From Brevibacillus panacihumi (GTDB taxonomy: Bacteria; Bacillota; Bacilli; Brevibacillales; Brevibacillaceae), in assembly GCF_003710985.1 (NCBI RefSeq), contig NZ_RHHT01000031.1, positions 1 to 64,000 of the forward strand: a DNA stretch of 64,000 bases, written 5' to 3'. The notes under the pieces were generated by a model. The model saw only the letters and a list, made by a program, of their open reading frames with translations, was not told the origin of the DNA and searched no databases. This document shows, piece after piece, positions 52,351-61,461 of this stretch. Position numbers and translations under genes: made by a program. Positions within the stretch are counted from its first letter, which is position 1. Each line of letters opens with the position of its first letter.

Positions 52351-54177
52351 ATGTCCTTGAGCTTATTAAGTGACTTTCAGGAAATCACTCAACAGGTGGC
52401 AGTCGCCATTTCTGCGGCATTGCAAATTGAGACCGAGATCGTAGACGATCAGATGACGATCATCGCAGGCACAGGTTTTTACGAAAAACGGATCAACAGC
52501 AAAGAAGAAAACGGACAGATTGATGCCGGGTACTTGTACGGAAGAGTTATTACGACCAACCAGCCCTATTTTATCGAGGATGCGCGCAATGATCCACAGT
52601 ACGATCCCTCGGTACTTCAGGGTGTTACCCAGGAACTGGCTGAGCTCTGCTCGCCGATCCAGTACAAAGGACAGGTAATTGGCGTCATCGGACTCATCGC
52701 GTTCAATGAATCACAGCGGCATAGACTCATCCACAACCGCCTAGCCTACCTCACCTTCCTCCAACGAATGACCGAGCTTCTGACAAGTAAAATTGCCGAG
52801 CAAGAGGCTTGGAATCAATGGAAAAAGACGTTTGTTCAGCTGGAAACGCTCATCGAATCCATCCCCGAAGGCATCCTGGCTATCGATGAACGCGGCATCA
52901 TCACGACCTGCAACATGACAGCTGAGCAGCTCATAAAGAAACAAAAATCCGAATTGATCGGCACCCCCTTGCAAGCAATATGGCATCAATCCCCCATGCT
53001 GCACGTCCTGACAAATGGGATCGGCTACATCGAACAGGAAGAAATCTACTCCCTCGAAGATCACGACATGCATTTTATCGTCACCGCCCGACCCATTCGG
53101 GTCAATAACCACATCGCCGGAGTTGTCGCGTCTTTTCGCAGAATGGTAGACATGCGTCGTCTGGCGTATGTGCTGACCAATGAGCATAAGAACCTCTACT
53201 TCTCGGAATTGCAAGGCAAGAGCCGCGCCCTCGCACTCGTCATTAAGCAAGCTGAACAGGTCGCACGTGGCACATCCAATATTCTGATCACAGGAGAAAG
53301 CGGCACAGGCAAAGGAATGCTGGCTGCCGCCATTCACTCAGCCAGCTCACGCCGCTCTGGACCATTTATCATTGTCAACTGTGGTGCCATCCCGGAAGCC
53401 CTGCTCGAAAGCGAACTGTTTGGCTACGATGCAGGGGCTTTTACAGGAGCCAAACGCGAGGGCAAAGCAGGCAAATTCGAGTTGGCAGACGGGGGCACGA
53501 TCTTCCTCGATGAGATTGGCGACCTGCCACTCCATCTTCAGGTGAAGCTGCTGCACGTTCTACAGTCCAAGCAGGTAGAGCGCGTCGGCTCCAATAACCT
53601 GCGCCCCGTCGATATACGAGTGATCTCTGCGACGAACAAAAACCTGGAGCAAATGGTCAGTGACAAGGAGTTTCGGGAAGATTTGTACTTCCGCCTCAAT
53701 GTCATTCCCTTGCATATGCCCCCTCTGCGTGAACGTTCCGATGACATTCCGCTGTTACTCGATTACTTTTTAGCCAAGTACAGGCAACTCTTCAATCACC
53801 CGGTTCTTGACTTTACACCTCAGGTGAAAGCTGTGCTCCGCCATTACCACTGGCCCGGCAATGTTCGCGAGCTGGAAAACGCAGTCGAATACGCCGTCAA
53901 TATGGAAACCTCTCCTTATATCGGTCTGGAGAGCATTCCAACTCGCATCAAACAGCATCACAGCATCAGCGCTATAGCCACTCCAGGCGAAAACGAGCTC
54001 CCGCTTAAAGAACGCATCCGTCGTCACGAGCGCCAAATTCTTTCCTCCCTGCTGCAGCAGCACGGCCAATCGCTGGAAGCGAAAAAGTACATCGCAGAGA
54101 AGCTGGAGATTGGTCTCGCAACTTTGTATCGAAAACTGGAAGGACATAAACTTCTCGATGATGAGAAAGTTTTCTAG
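52351..54177 (+). CDS. Sigma-54-dependent activator with GAF and PAS domains
   Basis: A 608-residue enhancer-binding protein. Residues 1-140 form a GAF sensor, about 150-270 a PAS domain, 290-525 the AAA core with GESGTGKGMLAAA, the exact sigma-54 contact loop GAFTGA, DEIGDLPL and NVIPLHMPPLRERSDD, and the last 45 a Fis-type helix-turn-helix ending LATLYRKLEGHK. ATG 52351 is very close to AGGAGG, so TTG 52357 is an alternative start. It lies directly upstream of the PotABCD-type operon, whose promoter is of the sigma-54 kind, so it is the likely activator of putrescine use. Confidence 0.9.
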   Translation: MSLSLLSDFQEITQQVAVAISAALQIETEIVDDQMTIIAGTGFYEKRINSKEENGQIDAGYLYGRVITTNQPYFIEDARNDPQYDPSVLQGVTQELAELCSPIQYKGQVIGVIGLIAFNESQRHRLIHNRLAYLTFLQRMTELLTSKIAEQEAWNQWKKTFVQLETLIESIPEGILAIDERGIITTCNMTAEQLIKKQKSELIGTPLQAIWHQSPMLHVLTNGIGYIEQEEIYSLEDHDMHFIVTARPIRVNNHIAGVVASFRRMVDMRRLAYVLTNEHKNLYFSELQGKSRALALVIKQAEQVARGTSNILITGESGTGKGMLAAAIHSASSRRSGPFIIVNCGAIPEALLESELFGYDAGAFTGAKREGKAGKFELADGGTIFLDEIGDLPLHLQVKLLHVLQSKQVERVGSNNLRPVDIRVISATNKNLEQMVSDKEFREDLYFRLNVIPLHMPPLRERSDDIPLLLDYFLAKYRQLFNHPVLDFTPQVKAVLRHYHWPGNVRELENAVEYAVNMETSPYIGLESIPTRIKQHHSISAIATPGENELPLKERIRRHERQILSSLLQQHGQSLEAKKYIAEKLEIGLATLYRKLEGHKLLDDEKVF

Positions 54178-54228
54178 TTTTCAGGAATCTACAATTTCCG
54201 TCTCGGCAGACCGGTTTCCTTTTCCCGC

Positions 54229-54262
54229 ATGGTGAAAAGCACTGTATCTTGTCTTTCACCAT
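54229..54262. promoter_or_regulatory. Inverted repeat beside the potA promoter
   Basis: ATGGTGAAA (54229-54237) and TTTCACCAT (54254-54262) are separated by 16 bases and end at the -24 element. The repeat lies closer than usual activator sites, so a second regulator is possible. Confidence 0.45.
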
Positions 54263-54278
54263 TGGCACCATTCTTGCT
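54262..54278 (+). promoter_or_regulatory. Sigma-54 promoter of the potABCD operon
   Basis: TTGGCACCATTCTTGCT: GG of the -24 box (54264-54265) and GC of the -12 box (54276-54277) are 12 bp apart, an exact match to TGGCACN5TTGC. The start of transcription would be near 54288, 28 bases before the potA start. Confidence 0.9.
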
Positions 54279-54315
54279 AATCTAAATTTTCAGACATTTG
54301 TAAGGGAGGATTCTC

Positions 54316-55392
54316 ATGAGTGGTCTCATGGTAAAGCTGCAGCACCTCGTGAAGCAATTTGGTACTCAAACCGTAGTCCAAGATCTGTCCCTTGATATTG
54401 AGAAAGGGGAGTTTCTTACTTTGTTAGGACCCAGCGGCTGTGGGAAAACGACCACACTACGAATGATCGCCGGTTTTGAGCAGCCCACTTCTGGTGAAAT
54501 CATGCTGGATGGTCAATACGTCCACAATCTTGCCGCCTACCAACGTAACGTCAATACGGTTTTTCAAAGCTACGCCCTTTTTCCTCATCTCACTGCTTAT
54601 GACAATGTTGCCTTTGGTCTTCGCGTAAAAAAAGTTCCTAAACAAGAAATCGAGAAGCGTGTCAATGATGCCCTTCGGCTGGTCCAGCTGGAAGATTATG
54701 CGCGTCGCAAGCCTGACCAGCTCAGCGGCGGACAGCGACAGCGCATCGCCATCGCTCGCGCCCTCGTGAATAATCCGAAAGTACTCTTGCTCGATGAACC
54801 GCTTGGCGCCCTGGATCAAAAACTTCGCAAACAGATGCAGGTCGAGCTAAAGCACCTGCAAAAACAGCTTGGCATCACTTTTGTCTTCGTCACGCATGAC
54901 CAGGAGGAAGCGCTGACGATGTCGGACCGCATCGGAGTCATGAACCAAGGATTCCTGGAGCAGGTAGGTACCCCGGCTGAAATTTACGAGCGCCCTACCA
55001 CGAAATTTGTAGCAGGTTTTATTGGGGAAACGAATCTCTTGCACGGAACAGTAAGAACGCGTGATCATCAGCATCTGCTGGTCGAATGTGAAGGGGTGCA
55101 GGTAAAGGCGCCCTCTGCAAACGTTGCGGAAAATGAATCGGTCACGATCGCCATCAGACCGGAAAAATCAGTTCTATCCTTGGAGCCGTCCCGCAATGAG
55201 CAGCTCGTTCAACTCAATGGAAGATTGACCGAACGGATTTACTGCGGCGGTTCTACTCGTACCATCGTCACTTTACATAGTGGTCAAACATTCGTTGCAC
55301 TGGAAAAGACGGATCAACTCCTGCCCGCAGCTGTCGGCGATGAATTGTTTGTGCACTGGCAACCCAATCACGGGGTGGTGGTAACACGATGA
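54316..55392 (+). CDS. potA: Spermidine/putrescine ABC transporter ATPase PotA
   Basis: A 358-residue ATPase driving polyamine uptake. Walker A GPSGCGKTTTLRM, signature LSGGQRQRIAIARAL, Walker B VLLLDEPLGALD, H-loop FVTHDQEEALTMSD, then a C-terminal TOBE-like regulatory domain (about 240-358). GGGAGGA precedes ATG 54316. First gene of potABCD under a sigma-54 promoter; potB overlaps its stop by four bases (ATGA). Confidence 0.94.
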   Translation: MSGLMVKLQHLVKQFGTQTVVQDLSLDIEKGEFLTLLGPSGCGKTTTLRMIAGFEQPTSGEIMLDGQYVHNLAAYQRNVNTVFQSYALFPHLTAYDNVAFGLRVKKVPKQEIEKRVNDALRLVQLEDYARRKPDQLSGGQRQRIAIARALVNNPKVLLLDEPLGALDQKLRKQMQVELKHLQKQLGITFVFVTHDQEEALTMSDRIGVMNQGFLEQVGTPAEIYERPTTKFVAGFIGETNLLHGTVRTRDHQHLLVECEGVQVKAPSANVAENESVTIAIRPEKSVLSLEPSRNEQLVQLNGRLTERIYCGGSTRTIVTLHSGQTFVALEKTDQLLPAAVGDELFVHWQPNHGVVVTR

Positions 55393-56303
55393 ATCCCCCA
55401 GTACTTGACAGTGCTCCTGCAAATCAACTGCAAAATGAGACCAAGCTCAAGTACCAGATCGACTACGGCAAAGCTTGGACGATTTGGCCAGTATTTATCT
55501 GGATGATCCTGCTCTTTCTCTTGCCGATGATCTTGGTTTTTGCCGTCAGCTTTTTTTCACGGAGTTCCTTTGGTGGAATTGGATTCCCGTTGACGTTGGA
55601 AAATTACTCGCGATTTTTTGATCCCCTCTACTTAAAAATCATCTGGATATCCTGTGTTCTCGCCTTTTATACAACAATCTGCTGTCTCGTACTAGGTTAT
55701 CCCTTCGCCTACATCATCGCTCGATCCCCGACGCAGTATCGCAACATCCTTTTACTCCTCATCATCGTGCCATTTTGGACTAACTCTCTGATCCGAACAT
55801 ATGCCTGGATTGTACTTTTACGGACAGAAGGCGTGATCAATACCTTTCTTTTGCAGTCTGGACTGATTGAACAACCGCTCTCCCTCTTGTACAACGAGTC
55901 CGCAGTCATGATCGGACTTATCTATACCATGCTCCCTTTCATGATTTTGCCTTTATACGCTTCTATCGAGAAGCTGGATCGTTCCTTGCTGGAAGCATCC
56001 AAGGATTTGGGTGCCAAGCCATGGCAGACGTTTTGGCGAGTGACGCTGCCGCTCACGACACCAGGGATTCTGGCAGGTTCTCTGCTGGTCTTCATCCCCT
56101 CATTGGGCTTGTTTTTCATTCCTGACCTGATGGGAGGAAGCAAAACCATCCTTATCGGCAACCACATCAAAAACCAATTCCTTACCGCACGCGATTGGCC
56201 CTTCGGTTCTGCCAGCTCGATCATTCTCATGGTCCTGACTCTGGTGTTTATTGCAGTTTACATCAAGATTACCAAAGACAAACAGGGAAAGGATTTGGTA
56301 TAG
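55389..56303 (+). CDS. potB: Spermidine/putrescine ABC transporter permease PotB
   Basis: A 304-residue membrane protein with about six helices and a leading cytoplasmic tail. The EAA loop that docks the ATPase reads EASKDLGAKPWQTFWRVTLP near residue 205. Pairs with PotC to form the channel. Starts inside the potA stop (ATGA), implying translational coupling. Confidence 0.93.
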   Translation: MNPPVLDSAPANQLQNETKLKYQIDYGKAWTIWPVFIWMILLFLLPMILVFAVSFFSRSSFGGIGFPLTLENYSRFFDPLYLKIIWISCVLAFYTTICCLVLGYPFAYIIARSPTQYRNILLLLIIVPFWTNSLIRTYAWIVLLRTEGVINTFLLQSGLIEQPLSLLYNESAVMIGLIYTMLPFMILPLYASIEKLDRSLLEASKDLGAKPWQTFWRVTLPLTTPGILAGSLLVFIPSLGLFFIPDLMGGSKTILIGNHIKNQFLTARDWPFGSASSIILMVLTLVFIAVYIKITKDKQGKDLV

Positions 56304-56304
56304 T

Positions 56305-57084
56305 ATGCGCCTCTCACTGGCAAACAAGCTCTCTTTTCTCTATGCGTCCCTGATCTATTTGTTTCTGTATATGCCCATTGCGATCCTGATCTTGTACTCT
56401 TTCAACCAATCCAAGCTCAATGCAGTCTGGACGGGCTTCACCTTTGATTGGTACCTAAAGCTGATGCAAAACACCGAGGTGCTTGAGGCGATGAAGACAT
56501 CGCTTGTCGTCGCACTGATCAGCACGATTGCGGCCACTATGATCGGCACACTTGCCGCAGTAGGGATGTATCGATACCAATTTCGCGGCAAAACAGCGCT
56601 TGATGCCATGCTATACTTGCCGATCGTCATTCCCGAGATCGTCATGGGCATTTCCTTGCTCGCGTTATTCTCCCAATTCGAGATCCCGCTTGGTTATCTT
56701 ACGCTGATCGCTGCCCACATTACGTTTTCCATTCCTTTCGTCGTGGTTGTCGTGCGTGCTCGCATGGCTGGATTTGACCGGAGCATCGAGGAAGCGGCTA
56801 TGGATCTCGGTGCGACGCCATGGGGAACGTTCATCAAAGTCACCGTTCCCATCATTGCTCCCGGGATTCTGGCAAGTGCTCTCCTGGCTTTCACACTTTC
56901 GATTGACGATGTCATTATCAGCTTTTTCGTGGCAGGTCCATCCAGCTCCACCCTGCCTTTAAAGATCTTCTCGATGGTCAAATTCGGAGTCAGTCCCGAA
57001 ATCAATGCCTTGTCTACCTTGATGTTAGTTGTCACCTTATTTCTAGTAATCATCGCGGAACGTATCCGGATGAGGAAAAATTAG
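56305..57084 (+). CDS. potC: Spermidine/putrescine ABC transporter permease PotC
   Basis: A 259-residue permease with six helices; the EAA loop is EEAAMDLGATPWGTFIKVTV. ATG 56305 immediately follows the potB stop and has AAAGGA upstream; the earlier frame (56251) would overlap potB. Together with PotB it forms the membrane path. Confidence 0.93.
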   Translation: MRLSLANKLSFLYASLIYLFLYMPIAILILYSFNQSKLNAVWTGFTFDWYLKLMQNTEVLEAMKTSLVVALISTIAATMIGTLAAVGMYRYQFRGKTALDAMLYLPIVIPEIVMGISLLALFSQFEIPLGYLTLIAAHITFSIPFVVVVVRARMAGFDRSIEEAAMDLGATPWGTFIKVTVPIIAPGILASALLAFTLSIDDVIISFFVAGPSSSTLPLKIFSMVKFGVSPEINALSTLMLVVTLFLVIIAERIRMRKN

Positions 57085-57109
57085 AGAACACATAATAGGG
57101 GGTGCCTCC

Positions 57110-58192
57110 ATGGTCAAGAGTTGGAAAAAAACGATCACGTATTCGGCAATAGCTTTATCGTTGGCCGTCACTGCGGGCTGTAGCACATCTTCATCCACTT
57201 CGAGCGGAACCACAGCGGAAGGACTGGACAAGGAGCTGAATGTATTTAACTGGTCTGAATATGTTCCTGAAGACGTGATCAAGAAATTTGAAGAAAAGCA
57301 TGGGGTCAAGGTCAATTACAGCACCTTCTCCTCAAACGAAGAAATGTTAGCCAAGGTATCTGTAGGCAAGGGTATCTACGATCTAACCGTTGCCAGCGAT
57401 TACTACATCCAACCAATGGTAAAGGAAGGCATGATTCAGCCTATTGACATGAATAACATCCCCAACTACAAAAACCTGGCTGCAGAGTACATCAACAAGG
57501 AACACGATCCCGGCAACCAGTACAGTATCCCATACATGGGAAATACCGTATCTCTCGGATACAACCCGGATAACATCAAGACAGAAATCACAAGCTTCGC
57601 CGATTTATGGAAACCGGAATTGAAAAGTCAGATTGTGATGGTAGACGATCAGCGCTTTGTTCTCGGCATGGTTCTGAAAACCCTTGGCTATTCGGGAAAT
57701 GAAACCGATCCGGCCCGATTGGAGGAAGCCAAACAAAAAATGCTGGAGCTGATGCCCAACATCAAAGCGTTTGACAGCGACAGCCCCAAAACCTTGATGG
57801 TGAATGGAGAAGTAAATGTCGCCTTTGTATGGGGTGCGGAAATCGCGCTGGCCCAACGTGAGAAGCCGCAATTCCGAACGGTGTTGCCCAAGGAGGGGCT
57901 GATGATCTCCTTTGACAACTTCGTCATCCCGACCGGCGCCAAACATAAGAAAACAGCGGAAGCATTTATCAACTTCATGCTGGAACCGGAAATAAATGCG
58001 GAAATATCGAAGTCCTTCCCCTACATCAGCCCGAACAAGGAAGCGCACCCATTGATTGACAAAGACATCATGAACAATCCAGCCATCTACCCTCCCGAAG
58101 AAGAAATGAAAAAGGTAGAAAGCGTAAAGGACATTGGTGATGCGATCAAGCTGTATGATCGCGTCTGGTCTGAAGTGAAAAGTTCTCAATAA
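57110..58192 (+). CDS. potD: Polyamine-binding lipoprotein PotD
   Basis: A 360-residue substrate-binding protein tethered to the membrane. The lipobox is AVTAGC, with the lipidated Cys about residue 24, then a Ser/Thr-rich linker. Family segments are LNVFNWSEYVPEDVIKKFE, YDLTVASDYYIQPM and IPYMGNTVSLGYNP. In context (putrescine aminotransferase and aldehyde dehydrogenase beside it), putrescine is the best guess for the ligand. Last gene before the terminator at 58209. Confidence 0.93.
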   Translation: MVKSWKKTITYSAIALSLAVTAGCSTSSSTSSGTTAEGLDKELNVFNWSEYVPEDVIKKFEEKHGVKVNYSTFSSNEEMLAKVSVGKGIYDLTVASDYYIQPMVKEGMIQPIDMNNIPNYKNLAAEYINKEHDPGNQYSIPYMGNTVSLGYNPDNIKTEITSFADLWKPELKSQIVMVDDQRFVLGMVLKTLGYSGNETDPARLEEAKQKMLELMPNIKAFDSDSPKTLMVNGEVNVAFVWGAEIALAQREKPQFRTVLPKEGLMISFDNFVIPTGAKHKKTAEAFINFMLEPEINAEISKSFPYISPNKEAHPLIDKDIMNNPAIYPPEEEMKKVESVKDIGDAIKLYDRVWSEVKSSQ

Positions 58193-58208
58193 CGAGATGA
58201 ATAAAGAC

Positions 58209-58242
58209 AAAAGAGACGGGGAAGGAGCTCCCCGTCTCTTTT
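58209..58242. terminator. Bidirectional terminator between potD and patD
   Basis: AAAAGAGACGGGGA (58209-58222) pairs with TCCCCGTCTCTTTT (58229-58242), a 14-bp perfect stem with a short loop. Confidence 0.9.
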
Positions 58243-58255
58243 CGTTCTGATTCCC

Positions 58256-59734
58256 TTACTCGCGAAACCATCCGATCGGCTGTACCTGGAGATTTACATT
58301 AATCTGCTTGACCTCTGTGTACGCCTCGTAGCCATAGGTCCCCAGCTCGCGGCCGATCCCGCTCATCTTGTATCCGCCCCACGGAGCTTCGTTAAAAGTG
58401 GGGTGATACGTGTTGATCCAGGTAATGCCTGCCCTCAGCTTCCGAATGACACGTTGTGCTTTAGCCCCATCGTTGGTAAAAACCCCTCCTGCCAATCCAT
58501 ACTTGGTGCTATTTGCAAGACGGATCGCTTCTTGCTCCGTGGTGAACTTTTGCACCACGAGTACCGGACCAAAAATCTCTTCCTGCACAATTCTCAGGTC
58601 ATGACGATCTACTGCAAAAATCGTGGGCTCTACAAAATAGCCATTGCCCCTTCCTCGATCCGTCAATCGATTTCCCCCGCAGAGGAGCTGCGCCCCTTCA
58701 TCGCGTCCAAGCTGGATGTAGGCGAGCACACGCTCCATATGTTCTTTTGAAATCAATGGACCCATTTCCGTCTCTGGATCGGCTCCATCCCCCACGACGA
58801 TTTTTTGAGCACGTTCCACCAGCCGCGCGAGGAATGGCTCGTAAATCTCCTCTTGCAGTAACAACCTTGATCCAGCCGAACAAACCTCTCCCTGATTGGC
58901 AAAAATCGCGAAGAGCGCATAATCGACGGCAGTTTCGAAATCGGCATCGGCAAAAACGATATTCGGGGATTTCCCTCCAAGCTCAAGAGAAAGCTTCTTC
59001 ACCGTGTCAGCCGCATTTTTCATAATGGTAATCCCGGTCTCCGTCCCTCCGGTGAAGGCTACTTTGTCCACGAGCTCATTGCGAGATATCTCATCTCCGA
59101 CGACGCTGCCCGGCCCTGTCACCAGATTGGCCACGCCTGGCGGAAAACCAGCCTGTTCCAAACATTCAAACAGCATGATGGTCGATAAAGGGGTCAGATC
59201 TGCCGGCTTCAACACCAGTGTATTTCCTGCTGCCAGTGCCGGAGCAATTTTCTGTGCATTCATTACCAGTGGATAATTCCAGCAGGTGATGGCGCCGACC
59301 ACCCCAATCGGCTCACGTACGACCATCGCTGAAATATCGTCCGGAACATCATAGGTCTGCCCCTGAGGTTTCGTGCAGAGTCCGGCATAATAACGGAACT
59401 GGTTGACGGCATCCGATACATCATAACGAGATTCACGCAGCGGCTTTCCGTTGTTGCGTGTATCCGTCTGGGCAAACTCTTCTGCCCGAGCTTCAATCAG
59501 ATCGGCGACCTTCCAGAGCAGCTCTGCCCGATCCCTCGCCTTGCTATCTCCCCATCCACCTTCATCGAATGCAAAACGCGCTGCCTGGATCGCTCGCTGC
59601 GCATCTTCACGCGTCCCCTTTGCGGCCAGAGCGATCAATTCTCCATTCGCAGGATTGCGAACCTCGAATGTTTCTCCCGAAGAAGAATCCACCCACTCTC
59701 CATTGATAAAAAGCCGGTTAGCCTTCACTATCAT
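58256..59734 (-). CDS. patD: Aldehyde dehydrogenase, likely 4-aminobutyraldehyde dehydrogenase
   Basis: A 492-residue NAD-dependent aldehyde dehydrogenase of the betaine/aminobutyraldehyde type. Catalytic cysteine in QGEVCSAGSRLL, general-base glutamate in LELGGKSPNIVF, NAD site around VTGPGSVVGDEI and FTGGTETG. Next to patA it should oxidise 4-aminobutyraldehyde to GABA; betaine aldehyde is the main alternative substrate. ATG 59734 follows AAGGAGG. Second gene of patA-patD, 32 bases after patA. Confidence 0.88.
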   Translation of the reverse strand: MIVKANRLFINGEWVDSSSGETFEVRNPANGELIALAAKGTREDAQRAIQAARFAFDEGGWGDSKARDRAELLWKVADLIEARAEEFAQTDTRNNGKPLRESRYDVSDAVNQFRYYAGLCTKPQGQTYDVPDDISAMVVREPIGVVGAITCWNYPLVMNAQKIAPALAAGNTLVLKPADLTPLSTIMLFECLEQAGFPPGVANLVTGPGSVVGDEISRNELVDKVAFTGGTETGITIMKNAADTVKKLSLELGGKSPNIVFADADFETAVDYALFAIFANQGEVCSAGSRLLLQEEIYEPFLARLVERAQKIVVGDGADPETEMGPLISKEHMERVLAYIQLGRDEGAQLLCGGNRLTDRGRGNGYFVEPTIFAVDRHDLRIVQEEIFGPVLVVQKFTTEQEAIRLANSTKYGLAGGVFTNDGAKAQRVIRKLRAGITWINTYHPTFNEAPWGGYKMSGIGRELGTYGYEAYTEVKQINVNLQVQPIGWFRE

Positions 59735-59766
59735 GACCGAAGCCTCCTTCACCGCTTATCTCCCAA

Positions 59767-61134
59767 TTAACGAGCTATCTTCAATTCTTTCGCCAGCTGA
59801 GCTATACCTTCCTCAATGCAGGCTAGCACGTAATCCACTTGTTGGTAGCTGATTACCGCTGGTGGCTCAATTCGAATGACTGTCGCATTATTGATGGTGC
59901 CGCCTACCAGGATTTTCTTTACGAACAACATTTTGGCCAAGGTGTAGCCGAGGCTATTATTGGCGAATTCCATGCCGATCAATAACCCTTTTCCGCGTAC
60001 AGCAACCAGCACTTCCGGGTACTGCTGCCGGATTTCATCCAATCGCTGCATGATGTAATCGCCTTTCTCCTTCGCCATCTGCGGGATGTTGTCTTCAAGA
60101 ATCGTCTTGATTCCGGCGATCGCTCCCGCGCAGCAAAGCGGATTTCCCCCAAAAGTCGATGATCCCAAAAGGAACGGGTTCTCTTCCATTTTGCCCCACC
60201 ATTTTTTCTTCGCGACCATGGCAGCAATGGGCATGACACCGCCTCCAAATGCTTTGCCGAGCGTCATGATGTCAGGTACGACATTCCAGTGATCGACACC
60301 AAACATGGTACCTGTGCGTCCCATACCTGTCTGGACTTCATCTACAATCAAGAGACATTCGTACTTGTCACAAATCTCGCGCAGACGAGGCAGAAAATCA
60401 TCCGGGGGAATATTGACTCCCCCTTCTCCCTGTATCGGTTCTACGATAACTCCCGCGACGGTTTCCCCTGTCGCGATCAGCATGCGAATCGCCTGATCGA
60501 CCGCGTCAGCATCTCCGTAGGGAACATGTTGGAAGCCCGGAACCAAGGGCGAATAGGGCTCACGAAACGTGGATTTACCGGACGCTGACAGCGAACCCAT
60601 CGTTTTGCCGTGGAAGCCACGCTCCATCGAAATAAAGTATTTCTTACCTGTTGCCAAGCGAGCAAGCTTTAGGGCCATTTCATTTGCTTCTGTGCCGCAA
60701 TTGACCAGATAGGAGTGTTGCAGATCTCCTGGGGTAATCGCAGCTACCAGCTTGGATAAATATCCTCGCAGGGGATCTACCATCTCCTGACTGTGCAAGG
60801 CATAGCGCTTGAGCTGTGCCTCAACAGCCCTGACTACATTGGGGTGGCGATGTCCCAAAAGATAAACACCATAACCGCCCAGACAATCGACGTACTCGTC
60901 ACCCATCGTATCCCGAAATACAGCACCTTCATCTTCCCACTCCACGACAGAAAAGTCAGTTGAGACGGATTTACGGTGTGTCAGGATCGCCTTTGTCACA
61001 TGATTCGTGAAATTTTCCACTGAGTCAGCAACGATCTTTTTCTTCTGTTCAACTGTCAGTGTCTCACTCTCGATCAGCTCCAACATCTCTGTTGCCATGG
61101 CAAGCGATTCGTCACGGGATTTTTGATGCATCAT
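59767..61134 (-). CDS. patA: Putrescine aminotransferase PatA (class III)
   Basis: A 455-residue PLP enzyme, very like E. coli YgjG/PatA, which moves an amino group from putrescine to 2-oxoglutarate. Shared segments: VDCLGGYGVYLLGHRHP, SASGKSTFREPYSPLVPGF, EPIQGEGGVNIPP, LIVDEVQTGMGRTG and the PLP lysine in LGKAFGGGVMPI. ATG 61134 follows AAGGAAGG (ATG 61131 is next). First gene of patA-patD, with a sigma-54 promoter 41 bases upstream. Confidence 0.92.
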   Translation of the reverse strand: MMHQKSRDESLAMATEMLELIESETLTVEQKKKIVADSVENFTNHVTKAILTHRKSVSTDFSVVEWEDEGAVFRDTMGDEYVDCLGGYGVYLLGHRHPNVVRAVEAQLKRYALHSQEMVDPLRGYLSKLVAAITPGDLQHSYLVNCGTEANEMALKLARLATGKKYFISMERGFHGKTMGSLSASGKSTFREPYSPLVPGFQHVPYGDADAVDQAIRMLIATGETVAGVIVEPIQGEGGVNIPPDDFLPRLREICDKYECLLIVDEVQTGMGRTGTMFGVDHWNVVPDIMTLGKAFGGGVMPIAAMVAKKKWWGKMEENPFLLGSSTFGGNPLCCAGAIAGIKTILEDNIPQMAKEKGDYIMQRLDEIRQQYPEVLVAVRGKGLLIGMEFANNSLGYTLAKMLFVKKILVGGTINNATVIRIEPPAVISYQQVDYVLACIEEGIAQLAKELKIAR

Positions 61135-61174
61135 ATCCACCTTCCTTGTTCTTTATATTCACTGTTTTAACTTT

Positions 61175-61190
61175 GCAAGAATGGTGCCAC
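61175..61190 (-). promoter_or_regulatory. Sigma-54 promoter of patA-patD
   Basis: On the minus strand TGGCACCATTCTTGC, identical over 15 bases to the potA promoter core; the -24 GG and -12 GC are 12 bp apart. It points to patA, with the start near 61165. Confidence 0.9.
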
Positions 61191-61461
61191 CCAAATCATC
61201 CAAAGAATCTGGAAAATATTCGGTCAAAAAGGGTAATGGAAGAAGGGAAATGAGAATGTTCTTCTTGTTTTTGAGAATGCAGGGATTCTAAGTCATTCCT
61301 TTCCATATTCACTTGCCAGTAGCATCTTTCCATTTCCCGATACTTCCGACTTTCTACCCATTTTTGCCAAAATAGGTCCCGGTTGCTGCAACATTCCCTT
61401 GTCCCTTGGCGTCTGAATAGCTGCCGGACCAAAAATTATAAAAAGATTTGAGGAGGTCACC
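61191..61461. other. Upstream region shared by patA-patD and the SLH gene
   Basis: No gene seen. It should hold the activator sites for the minus-strand sigma-54 promoter and the promoter of the SLH gene. GAGAATG occurs twice (about 61250 and 61272); I could not find a sequence clearly shared with the region upstream of potA. Confidence 0.5.
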
